Origin: Gibbula magus
Taxonomy: Eukaryota > Mollusca > Gastropoda > Trochida > Trochidae
Reading direction: 5' to 3'
DNA: 64,000 bases
Assembly (NCBI GenBank): GCA_936450465.1
Contig: OW388299.1
Span: 40,993,548 to 41,057,547, forward strand
Shown: piece by piece, positions 32,891 to 44,325 of the stretch
How the letters are laid out: each line of letters opens with the position of its first letter
Position numbering within the stretch: position 1 is the first letter of the stretch
Position numbers and translations under genes: made by a program
Notes under the pieces: model-generated
Told to the model about the DNA's origin: nothing
Databases searched by the model: none
The model's input: only the letters and a program-made list of their open reading frames with translations

Positions 32891-33509
32891 ACAGTTTTGG
32901 ATGATAAATAGACATCATAATACAACATTAAACCCTGTGGAAAGAACATTTTGAAAATCTGGTAATGAATTTTTTGTTTGAATTCTTAAAAAATGCAAAC
33001 AGATATTTTGAAAAAAATAATCGCCTGCCTTGAACAATCGTCTGCCTTGAATTATCACCTGGTCAAATTGTGTTTTAAATTAATAATCGTTGGGAAATTT
33101 AAGGATTATTGTAACTTGGGGCTTTACCTTTAATTTTGCAATTTACAAAATAAATCTGATTAGCCAAGTTAAATAATCTGATATCCTGTTATTACCAGTT
33201 TCACCATTGACCGTGACTAGGCTTTGGCTGAGATGAAAATCCAAACATACCATCCTGCACTCTTGTTACTCACAGAAATTATTGTCAGTGATATTTAGTC
33301 ATTGGTAGAAATGGATAGTAAGTAGACATCCATGATCCTATACACTTAACTCTGGTCACTCCTACATCAGACTACCGGGTGTCATTTCCGTCAAGAGTTG
33401 CTTTACTTGATATATTGAAAGGTAGAAGAGAATCCTATTAGACATGCTCAACTCCTTACAAATGTGGGTCTAGGCCTAGTTTTTTTTAAACCTCTCTTAA
33501 TACTGAGAC

Positions 33510-33762
33510 GTAAGTACCAGTGGTTAGCGTGTCTTGGGTTTGGTAACTTTGTCTCTTGTGGAGAACTGTTCTAAATGCAGTAAGGTTTGGGTGCAATGCT
33601 ACACTAAATTTCAGCGCAGTACCACCTATGATTTACTAGTTCCAGCAGATGATTGCAGGTTTCACTGCGATTTATAGCCTGCTTTCTCTGTACGATACTA
33701 CCAGCCATATGTGAAATACTCTTTAAAGTGTCATTAACCCCAACTCGCCTCATCTTTACAGG
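33510..33762 (+). mobile_element. tRNA-derived SINE, diverged, B box lost
   Basis: CAGTGGTTAGCGTGTC is the remnant of the A-box region. The body follows: AACTTTGTCTCTTGTGGAGA, GGTTTGGGTGCAATGCTACA and the AACCCCAACTCGCCTCATC tail. About 50 bp including the B box are deleted. Confidence 0.82.
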
Positions 33763-34464
33763 TGGATAATCACAGAATATTACAAATGGCATATCTTAGC
33801 CAGTGGACAATACTGTATTATTAGTTTATCCAATGGGCGGTTAAATTCCCTTTGATGTTTTTGAGATGATATATCATGTATCAAGAAAAGTATGGTTGTA
33901 TCTATGACGTCACTTATTTATCAGCCACAGTTATTTTAAACTCTCTGATAGGACCACAGTGGAGCAGCAGGGCGGTCCAAGGGCGGAGCTACAGACACCT
34001 GGCTGACGACCCTGAGTAATAACAACATTGTTGCAAAACCAGATGGCATCAAAGGGCTGTGTGTCCCTCAGTAGAAAAACAAAACAAATGTAACTCCTTT
34101 ACTTATAAAACAAATGTACAGCTGATTAGAAACTATAAACAAAATTCTAAAACAACACCATTGTTTTTAAATTGTCATAGATTAACACGAAGATAATCAA
34201 TCCAGCGGAAAATAATGAAGAGTCATTTTGGGATGATAATTATTCACTTGACAATTCTGTATGTTGATGTAAGAAGAAATTTCACATGGCTCGAAAACAC
34301 CAGCCGGGAAAAGGACCTGCGGGACTGGTTCCAAAGCCCGACTGACTTCCTGAGGTGAAACGGCTAAATGGTAAAGCGGATTTTTCAAGACAGATTATTC
34401 AGCTCGAAAATCATGTCACGTGACAGGCGCATATTTGTCGAACGTTGCCCATTGGATAACACAG
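33763..34464. other. Intergenic, nothing recognised
   Basis: No supported gene or repeat was seen. Confidence 0.35.
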
Positions 34465-34595
34465 ATACATGATTGACACAAGTGGGTGTATACAAAACAT
34501 CATCTTGCTATCACTCACTCGGGGGCTCCGCCCCCTCGTGAGACGATAGCGAGATGATATTTTGTATACACCACTTGTGTCATCATGTATCTATT
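34465..34595. mobile_element. Foldback with ~45-bp arms and CGGGGGCTCCGCCCC loop
   Basis: ATACATGATTGACACAAGTG...CATCATCTTGCTATC is mirrored by GATAGCGAGATGATATTTTG...CACTTGTGTCATCATGTAT. The loop carries GGGGGCTCCGCCCCC. Confidence 0.87.
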
Positions 34596-34819
34596 ACTTG
34601 TTTAAAGGGTTGTGATTCCTCTAATTTGGCTGTTCTGAATAGTTTGGTGCTGATTGAGGTGAGGTGTGATAATTTTAATAATCTGTTTTGAAGTTTCGAA
34701 AAAAATCTTTGACTTTTGTATCTTGTATTTGCTTTTAGTATGGCAAGTTCTCGTTGTAATGAAAAATTATTAAAAGAGATAATAACAAGCTAATCTTCTA
34801 TCAAATCTTATGATAAGTT

Positions 34820-34985
34820 TAAAGGCGCTGTAGCACCTATTTTGCATATTATGTTTTCTCAAATTTGCCATTTGTTACAATATGATGTTACGTTAAAGGG
34901 TAAAAAAATCTCATTATCCGTATAAACAGTTATTTGAATTCGAAGAAAATGGTGCAATGTATAAAGTGACTTTTATACATTTAAA
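34820..34985 (+). mobile_element. Partial copy of the TTAA-flanked MITE
   Basis: TTTAAAGGCGCTGTAGCACC, TTCTCAAATTTGCCATTTGT and AAAGGGTAAAAAAATCTCAT match the left half of 44464-44817. The right half is lost. Confidence 0.65.
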
Positions 34986-36239
34986 TACTAAAACCGTAAA
35001 ATTACAAATTCTTTTCTGTATTTGAGTTTACTTCCAGGATGTCATGAACTTGATCACTAGAAGTCCTACACTATTACACATGATCTTGTTTAATAATATC
35101 TATTTAGAGGATTTCCTTGAGTGTTAATTTAACCAATTATTAATTGATGATTGATTGTTTGGGTCAATCTGATTAATTAATTGTAACCGATAAAATTTAT
35201 ATAATTCAGATAAAAATTATGAAATCACAAGCGATTCCCAACACAAGAATCTAGTGTTCTTGAGTTTTAGGATACTCATATGTAAAACTGTGCTTTATTC
35301 CGTCCCTTGCACGCCTTTGATGCTGTATGCTTTATGAAAAAGCTGGAAATTAAGCTCCACCAAAAAATGTGACCTCTTTTCATTGTTGGTCTCCATCATT
35401 AAGTTCGTAAAAACTTCGCCCACATTGTGTCAAGTCTCCGAGAACAGCAGGGTGCATCAATTCATCAACAGTCAATTGGAGAGTTTCAAGATTCTTCATG
35501 ACATTCCTACAAAGTTCTCAAAGTTCTCATTTCTCAAGGTGTATCACACTCAATCTCTCACGTCTGATTTAATAAATCTGAAAAGGGTTTAATTTTCCCG
35601 ATGCCTTAGCGGATATTTCATTCAGTGTCTTTGTGAGATGATTTTCCCTTCTGTATTATTCATGCACTAACATTACACAGTTGAGAGAATACCTTTTAGG
35701 AACTTGCAACGATATTGAAAAAAAACAAGACAGAAAGTAATTTTGGATTGACAGATTTTGCAGCTTTTTGTTGAGCTGGAAATTACATTCAAGCATATCA
35801 CTTGCTATCATTCCCTCATGGCCAATTACTAAAGGTACAACCGTCATTGTCTTCTTTTAAGAATTTGGACGACGCCACAAATCTTAAGTTCCTCTCATCC
35901 ATTACACTTAGAGGGCATGTTTGTGTTGACAAATGAAAATTGGTGTTTGCATTCAATTTTATTAAGGAATCCAATTTTGACATTTCATTTGGTTATACAA
36001 TCTGTTGAAGATAGAAGAAAAAGGAGAAAGCTGTGATACTCTATTAAAATGTTGACAGAAAATGAAAAACATTTCTTCATTCATGTCAGAGCATAAACCT
36101 GAATACTCTAACATGCTTAAGTAATCCAATTCTCTGGAGTATCATATACAGCATATTGACAATAGCTCATGTACATGTACTCTGACCAATAGCTCAAGAT
36201 ATTGTATCTATCGGGAATATAAAAGCATTTTAGCTCCTG
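34986..36239. other. Intergenic, nothing recognised
   Basis: Short domain-free ORFs only (for example 35383-35592). No repeat family was recognised. Confidence 0.35.
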
Positions 36240-36762
36240 AAAAATATTTAACTTGTATAATTGATAAACGATTAAGAAACATATACTTGTTAAATTCAGA
36301 TGTGGTTTAGGATTAGATAAAGCACAACGTTTATGTCCATTTTGTAACCGAGGTGTAGAAGACGAGTATCATCTCTTATTTATATGTACTTTGTATAACG
36401 TTTTACGAGTTAAATATTCACCAGATGTATATCATCGGAACCCAAACATGCATTAATTTAGATCTATATTGTCAACGGAAAATGTGTTTGTATTACAACG
36501 TTTAAGTAAGTTTCTGTGGCATGCATATAAATTAAGGGAGAGTACCTTAAACTATTATATGTATGTTTATATATATATATATATATATCATATACAACGT
36601 ATAATATTTTACTTGACACCATGATATGTAGTTCATGTTTACAATTTATAAGTTACGTTGACATTGTGATATCATGTGTCTTAATTTGTATATATATGTT
36701 GTATTGTATATGGGCCTGAGGCCTTCATACTCTGAATAAACTTGACTTGACTTGACTTGACA
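36240..36762 (+). pseudogene. LINE 3'-end fragment, decayed
   Basis: Bases from about 36298 translate in one frame to RCGLGLDKAQRLCPFC, then VEDEYHLLFICTLYN, the same Cys/His motif as the minus-strand LINE at 20.4 kb. The coding trace then decays. The 3' end (GGGCCTGAGGCCTTC, GAATAAACTTGACTTGACTT) matches that LINE's end. A (TA)n run at about 36570-36588 lies in the UTR. Confidence 0.78.
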
Positions 36763-36894
36763 ATACCTCATGATATTACTGTATATATGTATACATAAAT
36801 GTATCCCCACCCACTCTACCAATAGTCTCAAGGACTTAATATTTTTTTTATTAAACATATATTTTGAAAGAATTTAATAGTAATTTGTGTGGAG

Positions 36895-37215
36895 ACGATT
36901 GTCAGTTATCATGTTTCCCCCATTTCATCACCTTATGTTTTCATCTCTTTACCATCGTATGTTTCCATCATCATGCATCTCTATCATTTTATCATCTTAT
37001 ATTTCAGCATTCATCATCTTGTATTTTCATCTATCATCATCTTATATTTTCACTATGTTATTACTTTATCTCTTCATCATTTTATCATCTTATATTTTTA
37101 ATATTTTATTATTTTATATTTTCATCAATTTATCATCTTATATTCCCCCTATTTCATTATCTTTTATTTTATCAACTTATATATCATTTTATCAGTGTGG
37201 TTTTCATCCTTTTCT
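36895..37215. repeat. T-rich imperfect repeat (TTATCATCTTATATTTTCA-like)
   Basis: About a dozen imperfect units of 20-30 bp with TCATCTTATATTTTCA run here. Overlapping ORFs in all three plus frames come from this low complexity. Confidence 0.72.
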
Positions 37216-37244
37216 GTACATGTCATCTTACTGGACAGGGTTAA

Positions 37245-37477
37245 AGGGACCCTGCGGCGAGGATAAAAATGAGTCTCATCTTTATCTCACTAAGCTGATT
37301 AGAGTGTCTGCTAACGAGTTATGCTTCACTTCACTGTCTACATGTAGTAGTTTTTATTACCAATTACGTCAATTGTCTGAAATTCAGTGTCTGTGACTTG
37401 TTAGCAGACATGTTAATCAGCATAGGTTAGACATTAGATACACATGGTCTGATTATTAATCTCAACGCAGTGTCCCT
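37245..37477. mobile_element. Second TTAA-flanked MITE, 233 bp
   Basis: AGGGACCCTGCG and CGCAGTGTCCCT form terminal inverted repeats, each flanked by TTAA (37241-37244 and 37478-37481). Confidence 0.75.
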
Positions 37478-37539
37478 TTAAGAGTGATCACCACATGGAT
37501 GTACATTGTTCAAATGATTTATAAGGAAGGTTTAAAAGG

Positions 37540-37730
37540 AAGGTCATAATCAGGTATTTTTTTGTGGAAAACGAAATTCGAGAGGATATTCCTGCTATTG
37601 ATATATGAAATATATAATATATTAGGTCAAATTGAAAGATATTGATGACAGGTAATATTTTGATGACTTTATATTTCATAACTTGATAAAGACGGGCGCA
37701 CATTTGTTGAAAAATAAAACCAATGAGAGC
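37540..37730 (+). repeat. ~200-bp dispersed repeat, left part, interrupted by piggyBac-like element
   Basis: It aligns with 28150-28350; its right part resumes at 39158-39190 (CATCAGCACTGCGAGTGG), after the inserted element. Confidence 0.75.
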
Positions 37731-37734
37731 TTAA

Positions 37735-39157
37735 CCCTTAACTTGCGGGTCCCGTAATTATCCGGGAGGCTCATAGAGAAAAATGTTAGAACCCTTGGCG
37801 AGACCCGTACGTTGGACTTGGTGCATTTACCGGGTCAGTAATAATTATATTTGCCCCTCAGGCGAAATGCGAGACGAAGTGTGTCCGTATATCGCCACAT
37901 GAAAACTTGTTTACATACATCTCGCAGATAGCCACGATAACGAGTCTGTGTGAATGTCCGGTCGAAATATCAAGTAAAATTCACACCAAATTGCGTGTGC
38001 ATTGTTGACCCGTAACGCATCGATAATTAGCTTTACAAAAGGCCAATTTTGTCGGGCTTAGCCCCCGAAGCATTAATTCGCTTGAGGCTATTTTCACCCA
38101 AGTGTTTGTATTGCCTCGGGTTTGCCTCGCCCGAGACTGCTATCTGCCTCGCATCTCGCGAGACGGGGGAAAAAATCGCTAACTCGCCTTACTCCCGCAC
38201 TTCATATCATGTGAGCGAATTGTTTGTTTTCAAAAAAAAATACGGCAAAATAAAGGGGAAACAATGGACTACATTCCCATGTAAAATTAGAAAATCTCAA
38301 AAAAATAATAAAGACACAGCAAGCGCCGTGAAAAAGGTCATGTTTACACTTCATAAATTTTGAAACAACTTCTAAAACATTTATCAAGGCTAAAATACTG
38401 AATGCATTTTCATAATTTTTATATCACAATAAACCGAAAAGAATAATCTTTTATTCTTTATAAAATGCGCAGATTTATTCACAGAAATAAAGATACAATT
38501 TTACCTTTCTGAGAGGCATGTGAAACCAAACGGCACACAAACTAATCAACATATTTTCATCAGTTATGGTTCGAGGTTAGCGTTTATTTGAAAAGTCAAA
38601 CAACATAACCATATTTGGGTTGACATGTGCTTATTTGTCAACTGGTTCGAGATTATGATTTCTTGGAAAAGTGCGATGAACGACCGTTTGCAATGCCGCA
38701 TACATGTTGTAAGTATTGACGATTTTATAGGTGGGAATAAAGACAAACTTTACATAGCTATAGAATTATAACCAAAGGTCGCATTCTAATAATTTTTATA
38801 TCATTCTGAAGCTAGACATATTGTCTTCAATTCCGTATATAAGTGGATTTTTTTTCGTTTCGTATTTATGATGTTACGAGGCCCGAATTAAAGATAATCT
38901 TTCGAAAGTAATAGAATAAAAACGAAAAATCATAGAAAATTCATTCATACTTGAATTTGTATTGAACGCCCGTATATAGTCCTTATTCGCCATGTAGATG
39001 CGGTATATTTCGTAAAAACGGTACCGGAATCGCCGCCTGGAAATTCCGCCAGCAGAGCTCGTTAGTGCCTAAGCTCAAACTACTGCTGCGAGCTGCGAGC
39101 CTGTAAATTCCGCCACAGGGGCTAAAAATGGTAAAATATATATACGCAACGTAAGGG
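37735..39157. mobile_element. piggyBac-like non-autonomous element, 1423 bp, TTAA-flanked
   Basis: CCCTTAACTTGCGGG at the left and, inverted, CCCTTACGTTGCG at the right match at 11 of the first 13 bases. TTAA flanks both ends (37731-37734 and 39158-39161). CCC termini plus a TTAA duplication are the piggyBac signature. The interior has no transposase; the 104-residue ORF at 38049-38363 has no recognised domain. It interrupts a dispersed repeat whose intact version at about 15840 shows a single TTAA at the matching position, so the insertion is read directly. Confidence 0.85.
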
Positions 39158-39369
39158 TTAAGCCTTTCATCAGCACTGCGAGTGGAAAAAACTTTGCTTT
39201 AGCATATTTAATAGTTTTATGATATGTTATGTGTTACTATGTGAATATTCTATCAGTGTTTATCTTTTAATATAGTTTTATTATTAAAAATATGTAAAAT
39301 TAGGTAAAATGTAGCTTTTTTTTATTTCACATATTGCAAAAAAAAAACAAGTTGGCGGATGCTGCCGAT

Positions 39370-39635
39370 ACTACAGTGATAGAGTGCTGAATAATTAGCC
39401 CATTTGACTTCAGATCAAGAGATCTGGCACTCAAATCTTGCAAGGGGCTTGGCAACTTTGTCTGTTGTAGAAAACTGTTGTTATTGCAATAATGTTTTCC
39501 TGCAAGCTTCATTGAAATTCAGAGCAGTATCATCTGTGGTTCACTAGTTCCAGCCGACACCCACAGGTTTCACCGCAATATATAATCAGACTTTTCCCTG
39601 CAATAATACTTGCTGCAGTGTGGTGTCATAGAATT
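39370..39635 (+). mobile_element. tRNA-derived SINE, diverged
   Basis: TTGACTTCAGATCAAGAGAT, AACTTTGTCTGTTGTAGAAA, TGGTTCACTAGTTCCAGCCG and TTTTCCCTGCAATAATAC follow the family order. The terminal tail is lost. Confidence 0.75.
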
Positions 39636-39889
39636 CATTTGTAAGGTTAAAAGGTTAAGGGTTAAGGTGATTGTCATAACATCATCACTTTTTACGTATG
39701 ATGTCGTGATGTGACTGTACGACTGTCGTCAATGATGCCATACGTAAATAGTGAAATCAAGAACATAAGCCAGCTAACGACAGCCATTATCACACCATAA
39801 TGTTTACAAGTCGATGTATTGTTCTCTAATGAAGAATTAAAAAGTGTAAAAATGTAGTGCTGTGGCTCATTAAAATAAAGACTCCCACC

Positions 39890-40334
39890 TAGGGCTGTAA
39901 CGATTCACCTAGACAAGTTCGATTGATTTTTTTATTTTAACAGTTTGATTCGATTTATTTCGATTCGATTTTTTTAACACTACAGGAAAACAAAAATCCG
40001 CCATTTTGATCGTTGCTATGCAGCGTTGCTAAGAGAAATGTATAAGCTACGCTGATTGCCCGAGAATCTCGAAAGGTGAGGATATAAACCAATCATTGAC
40101 TACGTTACATATTATAGACACTGAACTTGATCTCCCGTTCACATGTGACTTGTTATCGCTCGCGAATGCAATTTCATGATCTAATTGTAATAAAATCAGG
40201 TGACATTTAATTATTTTAGCATGAAAAAAATGACTGTGATTGAATCGAATCGAAATTTTGAATCATGAATCGATTTTCGATGTCTTTAGTTTGTATCGAT
40301 TTTCTATACATCGTAGTGAATCGTTGCAGCCCTA
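39890..40334. mobile_element. hAT-type MITE, 445 bp
   Basis: TAGGGCTGTAACGATTCAC and GTGAATCGTTGCAGCCCTA are terminal inverted repeats with the GGGCTGYAACGAT sequence common in hAT elements. The flanking octamers CTCCCACC (39882-39889) and CTTCCAAC (40335-40342) agree at 6 of 8 positions, as an aged 8-bp duplication would. There is no coding content; TCGATT/AATCGA motifs cluster at both ends. Confidence 0.85.
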
Positions 40335-40949
40335 CTTCCAACACGATTCAGTGATTGAAATTTATTTTTCTAAGCACCCATGGTGCTTATTCCATCAGTT
40401 CGGTAGCTCTCATGCTATTTTCATGACCTTTTCATGACCTTTTAACCGTAAAGGTTGTAGATGCTGATTTGTTTGTTAAGTTGTTATTTATGTTACATGA
40501 ATGAGTTAGCACTACACAGCTCATCTTCTGTCGGGCTGATCTTCTAGATGCGTTTATGTCACTGAGCAATCAACTTATCATGTCTCTCTATACTTGGACT
40601 GTTAGTCTAATGTTAAACTCTCTGGAAATGGCTTCACATCTGTTAAAACAGGACTTGCAAGAGTGTTACCCTAACTTCATTTGCACTGTGCTGCAGAACT
40701 ATTTATTCTAAAACAATTCACAATGATTGCAGTAACAGTGTTAGAATGTTGATCTGGCTATAGGAGGTACATGATGAAGTTATGTTTCTAGTATTTTCAG
40801 ATGAGATTTCCAACATACAGATATTTGAACATGGGACAAACTGGTTAAACGGTACTCAAAAGATAAGATTTATTTTATCGTTATCACTTATCAACTCAAT
40901 TAGGTTCTTCATCTTAATAAACACCTCCCCAATTACAAAATCAAGAATG
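40335..40949. other. Intergenic, nothing recognised
   Basis: No supported feature was seen. Confidence 0.35.
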
Positions 40950-41325
40950 TAGAGCGCTCCATCTCTTTCCCTAAATCAGATCAAGAGTTTCAGTGTTCGA
41001 ATCTCAGCAGGGGCTAAACAACTTTGTCTGCTGTCAAGAACTGTTTTACATGCAGTATGGTTTGGCTGTAATGAATTCCAGCTTAGTACCAATGCTCTCA
41101 GGTTTCACTGTAATGCATTGCTACATGTGGTAAGGTTTGGGTGCAATGCTACACTGAAATTCAGTGTAGTACCACCGATGGTTCACTAGTTCCAGCCGAT
41201 GCTCGCAGGTTTCACCGCAGTGCATAGCCACATGACGTTGTGGGCTTTCTCCCTGCACTAATACTAGCAACTGTGTGAAAGTGAAATACTCTGAAAGCGG
41301 CAAACCCCAAATCATCTCACCTTGC
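40950..41325 (+). mobile_element. Two tandem SINE copies, first one truncated
   Basis: The first copy (about 40955-41125) keeps a degraded B box (GTGTTCGAATCTCAG) and body. The second (about 41128-41325) restarts inside the body at GGTAAGGTTTGGGTGCAATG and ends GCAAACCCCAAATCATC. Confidence 0.78.
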
Positions 41326-41403
41326 CATCTTTCCTTGAATGATGACAGTAACTGTAAATCATAAACCATACAGAATTTTGCTGTACCAGTTCTTTACCAC
41401 AAG

Positions 41404-41715
41404 GGAGCGGGATAGCGCAGTGGTTAGCGCGTTCGGCTTCGGATCAAGAGGTCCGGGGTTCGAATCCCGCCAGGGGCACGGCAACTTTGTCTGCAGTAGA
41501 GAACTGTTCTACATGCAGTCAGGTTTGGGTGCAATGCTACACTGATTTCAGTGCAGTACCACCCATGGTTCGCTAGTTCCAGCCGATGCTCACAGGTTTC
41601 ACCACAATGCATAGCCACATGGCGTTGCGGGCTTTCTCCCTGACATAATACTAGTAGCCGCGATATAAGTGAAATACTGTTGAAAGTGGCGTTAAACCCC
41701 AACTCAACTCACCTC
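41404..41715 (+). mobile_element. tRNA-derived SINE, best full-length copy
   Basis: This is the reference copy of the family. A tRNA-like head (41404-41476) has A box TAGCGCAGTGG (41413-41423) and B box GGTTCGAATCC (41457-41467), the internal pol III promoter. The ~190-bp body contains AACTTTGTCTGCAGTAGAGA, GTTCGCTAGTTCCAGCCGAT and GCGTTGCGGGCTTTCTCCCT. The end is GGCGTTAAACCCCAACTCAA plus a short CTCACCTCACC tail. At least ten other copies or pieces lie in this window. Confidence 0.92.
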
Positions 41716-41796
41716 ACCTCTTTACCACAAAGTCAGTATTCTAACTGAATTGCTGTACATAGCAAACATACATCCCTTGAGACAATTCTCAATTCT

Positions 41797-42065
41797 TTTT
41801 CAGAAGGGATCCTCCTTGGGGTACTTATTGCATAAAATCGGTAATTTTAGGTATATGACAGGTTGTAGCTATTTTGTCCACGTAAAAAATGATTAAAAAC
41901 TAAAATATCATACTTTGGGCCACCCCTCTTGAGCTTCCAACCCTAGCGGTTGCTATGCAGCCAAGGGGCAGATAACTCTATTCTCACCACTTTTCAATCC
42001 TCAGGTGAAGACGTTCAGAAGTTTTCAGCAATCTGGAACCTATACAGATTTGTTCGAATTTGTGA
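41797..42065. mobile_element. DIRS terminal-repeat remnant (internally deleted copy)
   Basis: It begins ATTCTTTTTCAGAAGGGATC, the exact complement expected from the left half of the internal complementary region at 6142-6183. It continues through the terminal repeat (TGGGCCACCCCTCTTGAGC, about 80% identical to bases 1-81), then jumps at about 42030 to AATCTGGAACCTATACAG...TTCGAATTT, the outer end of the right terminus. All coding sequence is gone. Confidence 0.82.
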
Positions 42066-42104
42066 CATCTTGGCCACAAGTGTCAGCTCCTAACAAAGGG
42101 ACTC

Positions 42105-42270
42105 AAATTGTGGATCCCTGCAACCCACAATGGTGGCACGTGGTCCTGTGCATAGCTCAGTTGACCACTATCAGTGAAGTTCAGCAAGAATCGGTGCGGT
42201 TCCCCGAATAGGTGGGTTACCCCTGGATAAACTGAGAATTTGAAAGGTTGATTCCTTGCACCACACAGAG
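42105..42270 (+). repeat. Dispersed repeat, possibly 5S-rRNA-derived SINE
   Basis: This is the plus-strand copy of the family at 14940-15110 (CATAGCTCAGTTGACCACTA, AGTGAAGTTCAGCAAGAATC, GGTGGGTTACCCC, GGATAAACTGAGAATTTGAA). It lies 40 bases after the DIRS remnant. Confidence 0.5.
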
Positions 42271-43295
42271 ACATGAGTATGAAACTTGTGACGTTATCTT
42301 GGCAAGTGACTTATTTTAAAGTGTGTCCACTCAGCAGTACAATTGGGTACCTGGAAGTGAAGGCAATGTGAGAAAAAACTTTAACAGCGCGTTAATTGGT
42401 AGCTAGGTATCATACTCCTAGTGAGTTGAGAATGAAAAAAAGGAACGATGATGGTCCTGACACCAGGTGAATAATGTGTGCTTCGAACATGCCCTGTTGT
42501 GGCGTGGAGTATAGCATGGTATAAATATCCTCATTATCATATTAACCCCCTGTGGATCAGCCAATAATGACAACAGAGACTGTGACCTGTTCATTGTTTT
42601 AATCACTTGACACTTAGTACAGTGCTCATCACAGATAGAAGATTCACTTGTCAGAGTACAAATTGTCAACTCATCATACGTTCACTTTAACACAAACATT
42701 TTATAACATAATTATTCTAAAATCTCTTCATCTAAAAAGATAATTATGAAATAATTTCATTATACAACGTGTGGATTGTCCAAGCACTTTAGATGTTGAA
42801 TAACTTACCAAACCATTCTCAGTGCCCAATTTACAGGAATCACCATCAACCAAGGAATAACCCTGTGTTTGCCACCAGTTAATGGTGGGATGTCCCTGAA
42901 TATTTCAGAGATTTGTAGGTAAACATTTAAATCATATATTTTTATATTATAGAAGGATATATATGATTGCAAAGCACGGAAGGTACACAATACAGCACAA
43001 CATACCTTGAGCGGAGACAAAAGGACAATGTGTTTGCACATTGAAAAACATTGGCAAGATTTGATAAGAACAATATATCAACAGACCTGTGTGTATCTTA
43101 GCAACAGTTTTAAATCTTTGAACAAAAACAATGCAAGTTGTCTTTCATTCAATATTTATAATTCATACATTCGTACCAGTATATAAAGTAGAATATTATC
43201 CAGACATCTGGTGATGGGTATAAGTTTGATTTGTGACAAAATTCAAAATGTTAAAAATTTATTTGTTATCTAATAACACCATTGATATTTTACAA
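42271..43295. other. Intergenic, nothing recognised
   Basis: Two short minus-strand ORFs (42418-42669 and 42805-43041) lack domains. Confidence 0.35.
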
Positions 43296-43855
43296 ACAGA
43301 GTTTATGAATTTCCAGAGCAGTTCAACAATGAGGAAAGTCAGTTTTTTAATGTACAATCCATCCACATAATTTTGCCCTCAGTTCTTTAATGTAGAATCC
43401 ATCATAAGACATGTGCCTTCTGTTTATCAACAGGAGTTTATAATTACATTGGCAGTTCACTGATGGCAGGAAAGTCAGTTCTTTTGATGTACATCCGCCA
43501 GACGGGTGTGCCTCCTGTTTTTCTAGTTTTTGAATTTTCAAAGCAGTTCACTGATGGAAGAAAATCAGTTCATTTAATCAACAATCTATCATCAAAATTT
43601 TGCCTCCAGTTTATCAACAGGAGTTGATGAAATCAGCAGGAAAGTCAGTTGTTTTGATGTACGTCCGTCAGACATGTGCGCCCTGTTTTTCCACAGCAGT
43701 TTATGAATTTCCAGAACAGTTCACCAACAAGGAAAATCAGTTTATATTATACAGTCCATGTTGTCCACAAATTTGTGCCTTCTGTTTTGCCATGGCATTT
43801 TTAAATTTCAAGAGCAGTTCACCATTGAGGAAAGTCAATTCATAGTCCATAGGAA
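43296..43855. repeat. ~95-bp tandem repeat, about six diverged units
   Basis: Units share GAATTTCCAGAGCAGTTCA, GAGGAAAGTCAGTT, ATGTACATCCGCCAGAC and GTGCCTCCTGTTT, starting near 43305, 43430, 43525, 43626, 43707 and 43800. Confidence 0.75.
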
Positions 43856-43892
43856 CATAACATTAGCAGTGTCTTTAACAGGCATTTCAATC

Positions 43893-44008
43893 CAGGGCTT
43901 TCACAAAGCATTCAGTTGACAGTAAATCTCTAGGATTACCTTGGTGTAATGTAAAACTATGGATGTGTTTAGCCTTAGTAAAGGTTACTTTGTGAAAGAA
44001 GCCCAGAT
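43893..44008. mobile_element. MITE with TTTCACAAAG terminal inverted repeats
   Basis: GGGCTTTCACAAAG at about 43896 is mirrored by CTTTGTGAAAGAAGCCC at about 43989. The element is ~115 bp and non-coding. A relative lies at 46082-46187. Confidence 0.78.
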
Positions 44009-44129
44009 CAGTTTGTAGTACTTATGCTTGTGAATATCCTCTGACTTCTATGGAGATAAGTTTACAGAGCTATCCATTGATATGATTGCCTCATTGCCAG
44101 GTGCTATCTATATTGGCAAGTAAACTGCT

Positions 44130-44325
44130 CATGGTTTCTTATAATAATAATAATAATGATAATATACATTTTAACGTTTAATATCCAGTGCAAGCACTGT
44201 TCAATGCTGGTACAATTATTACCCTGAAGGAATTGTACTTTGGTGCCGCTACTAAGCGCTCCGCACAACCATATAGGTGTGTACCTCCCGTGTTCAGGTA
44301 CCCCTTGGCAGCCAACCACTGATAC
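44130..44325 (-). mobile_element. Second SINE family, 5'-truncated copy
   Basis: It is the reverse complement of about 62775-62940: GGTACCTGAACACGGGAGGT, AGCGCTTAGTAGCGGCACC, GTACAATTCCTTCAGGGTAA and an (ATT)n tail. Confidence 0.85.

Noticed and set aside
36864..37396. Cys/His/Phe-rich overlapping ORFs
   Set aside because: They arise from a T-rich imperfect microsatellite open in all three plus frames.
38049..38363. 104-residue ORF in the piggyBac-like element as a transposase remnant
   Set aside because: No DDD motifs or cysteine-rich tail are visible and the composition looks random.
41404..41476. Functional tRNA gene
   Set aside because: A and B boxes are good, but the head is joined to the SINE body, has multiple sister copies and does not form a clean acceptor stem.
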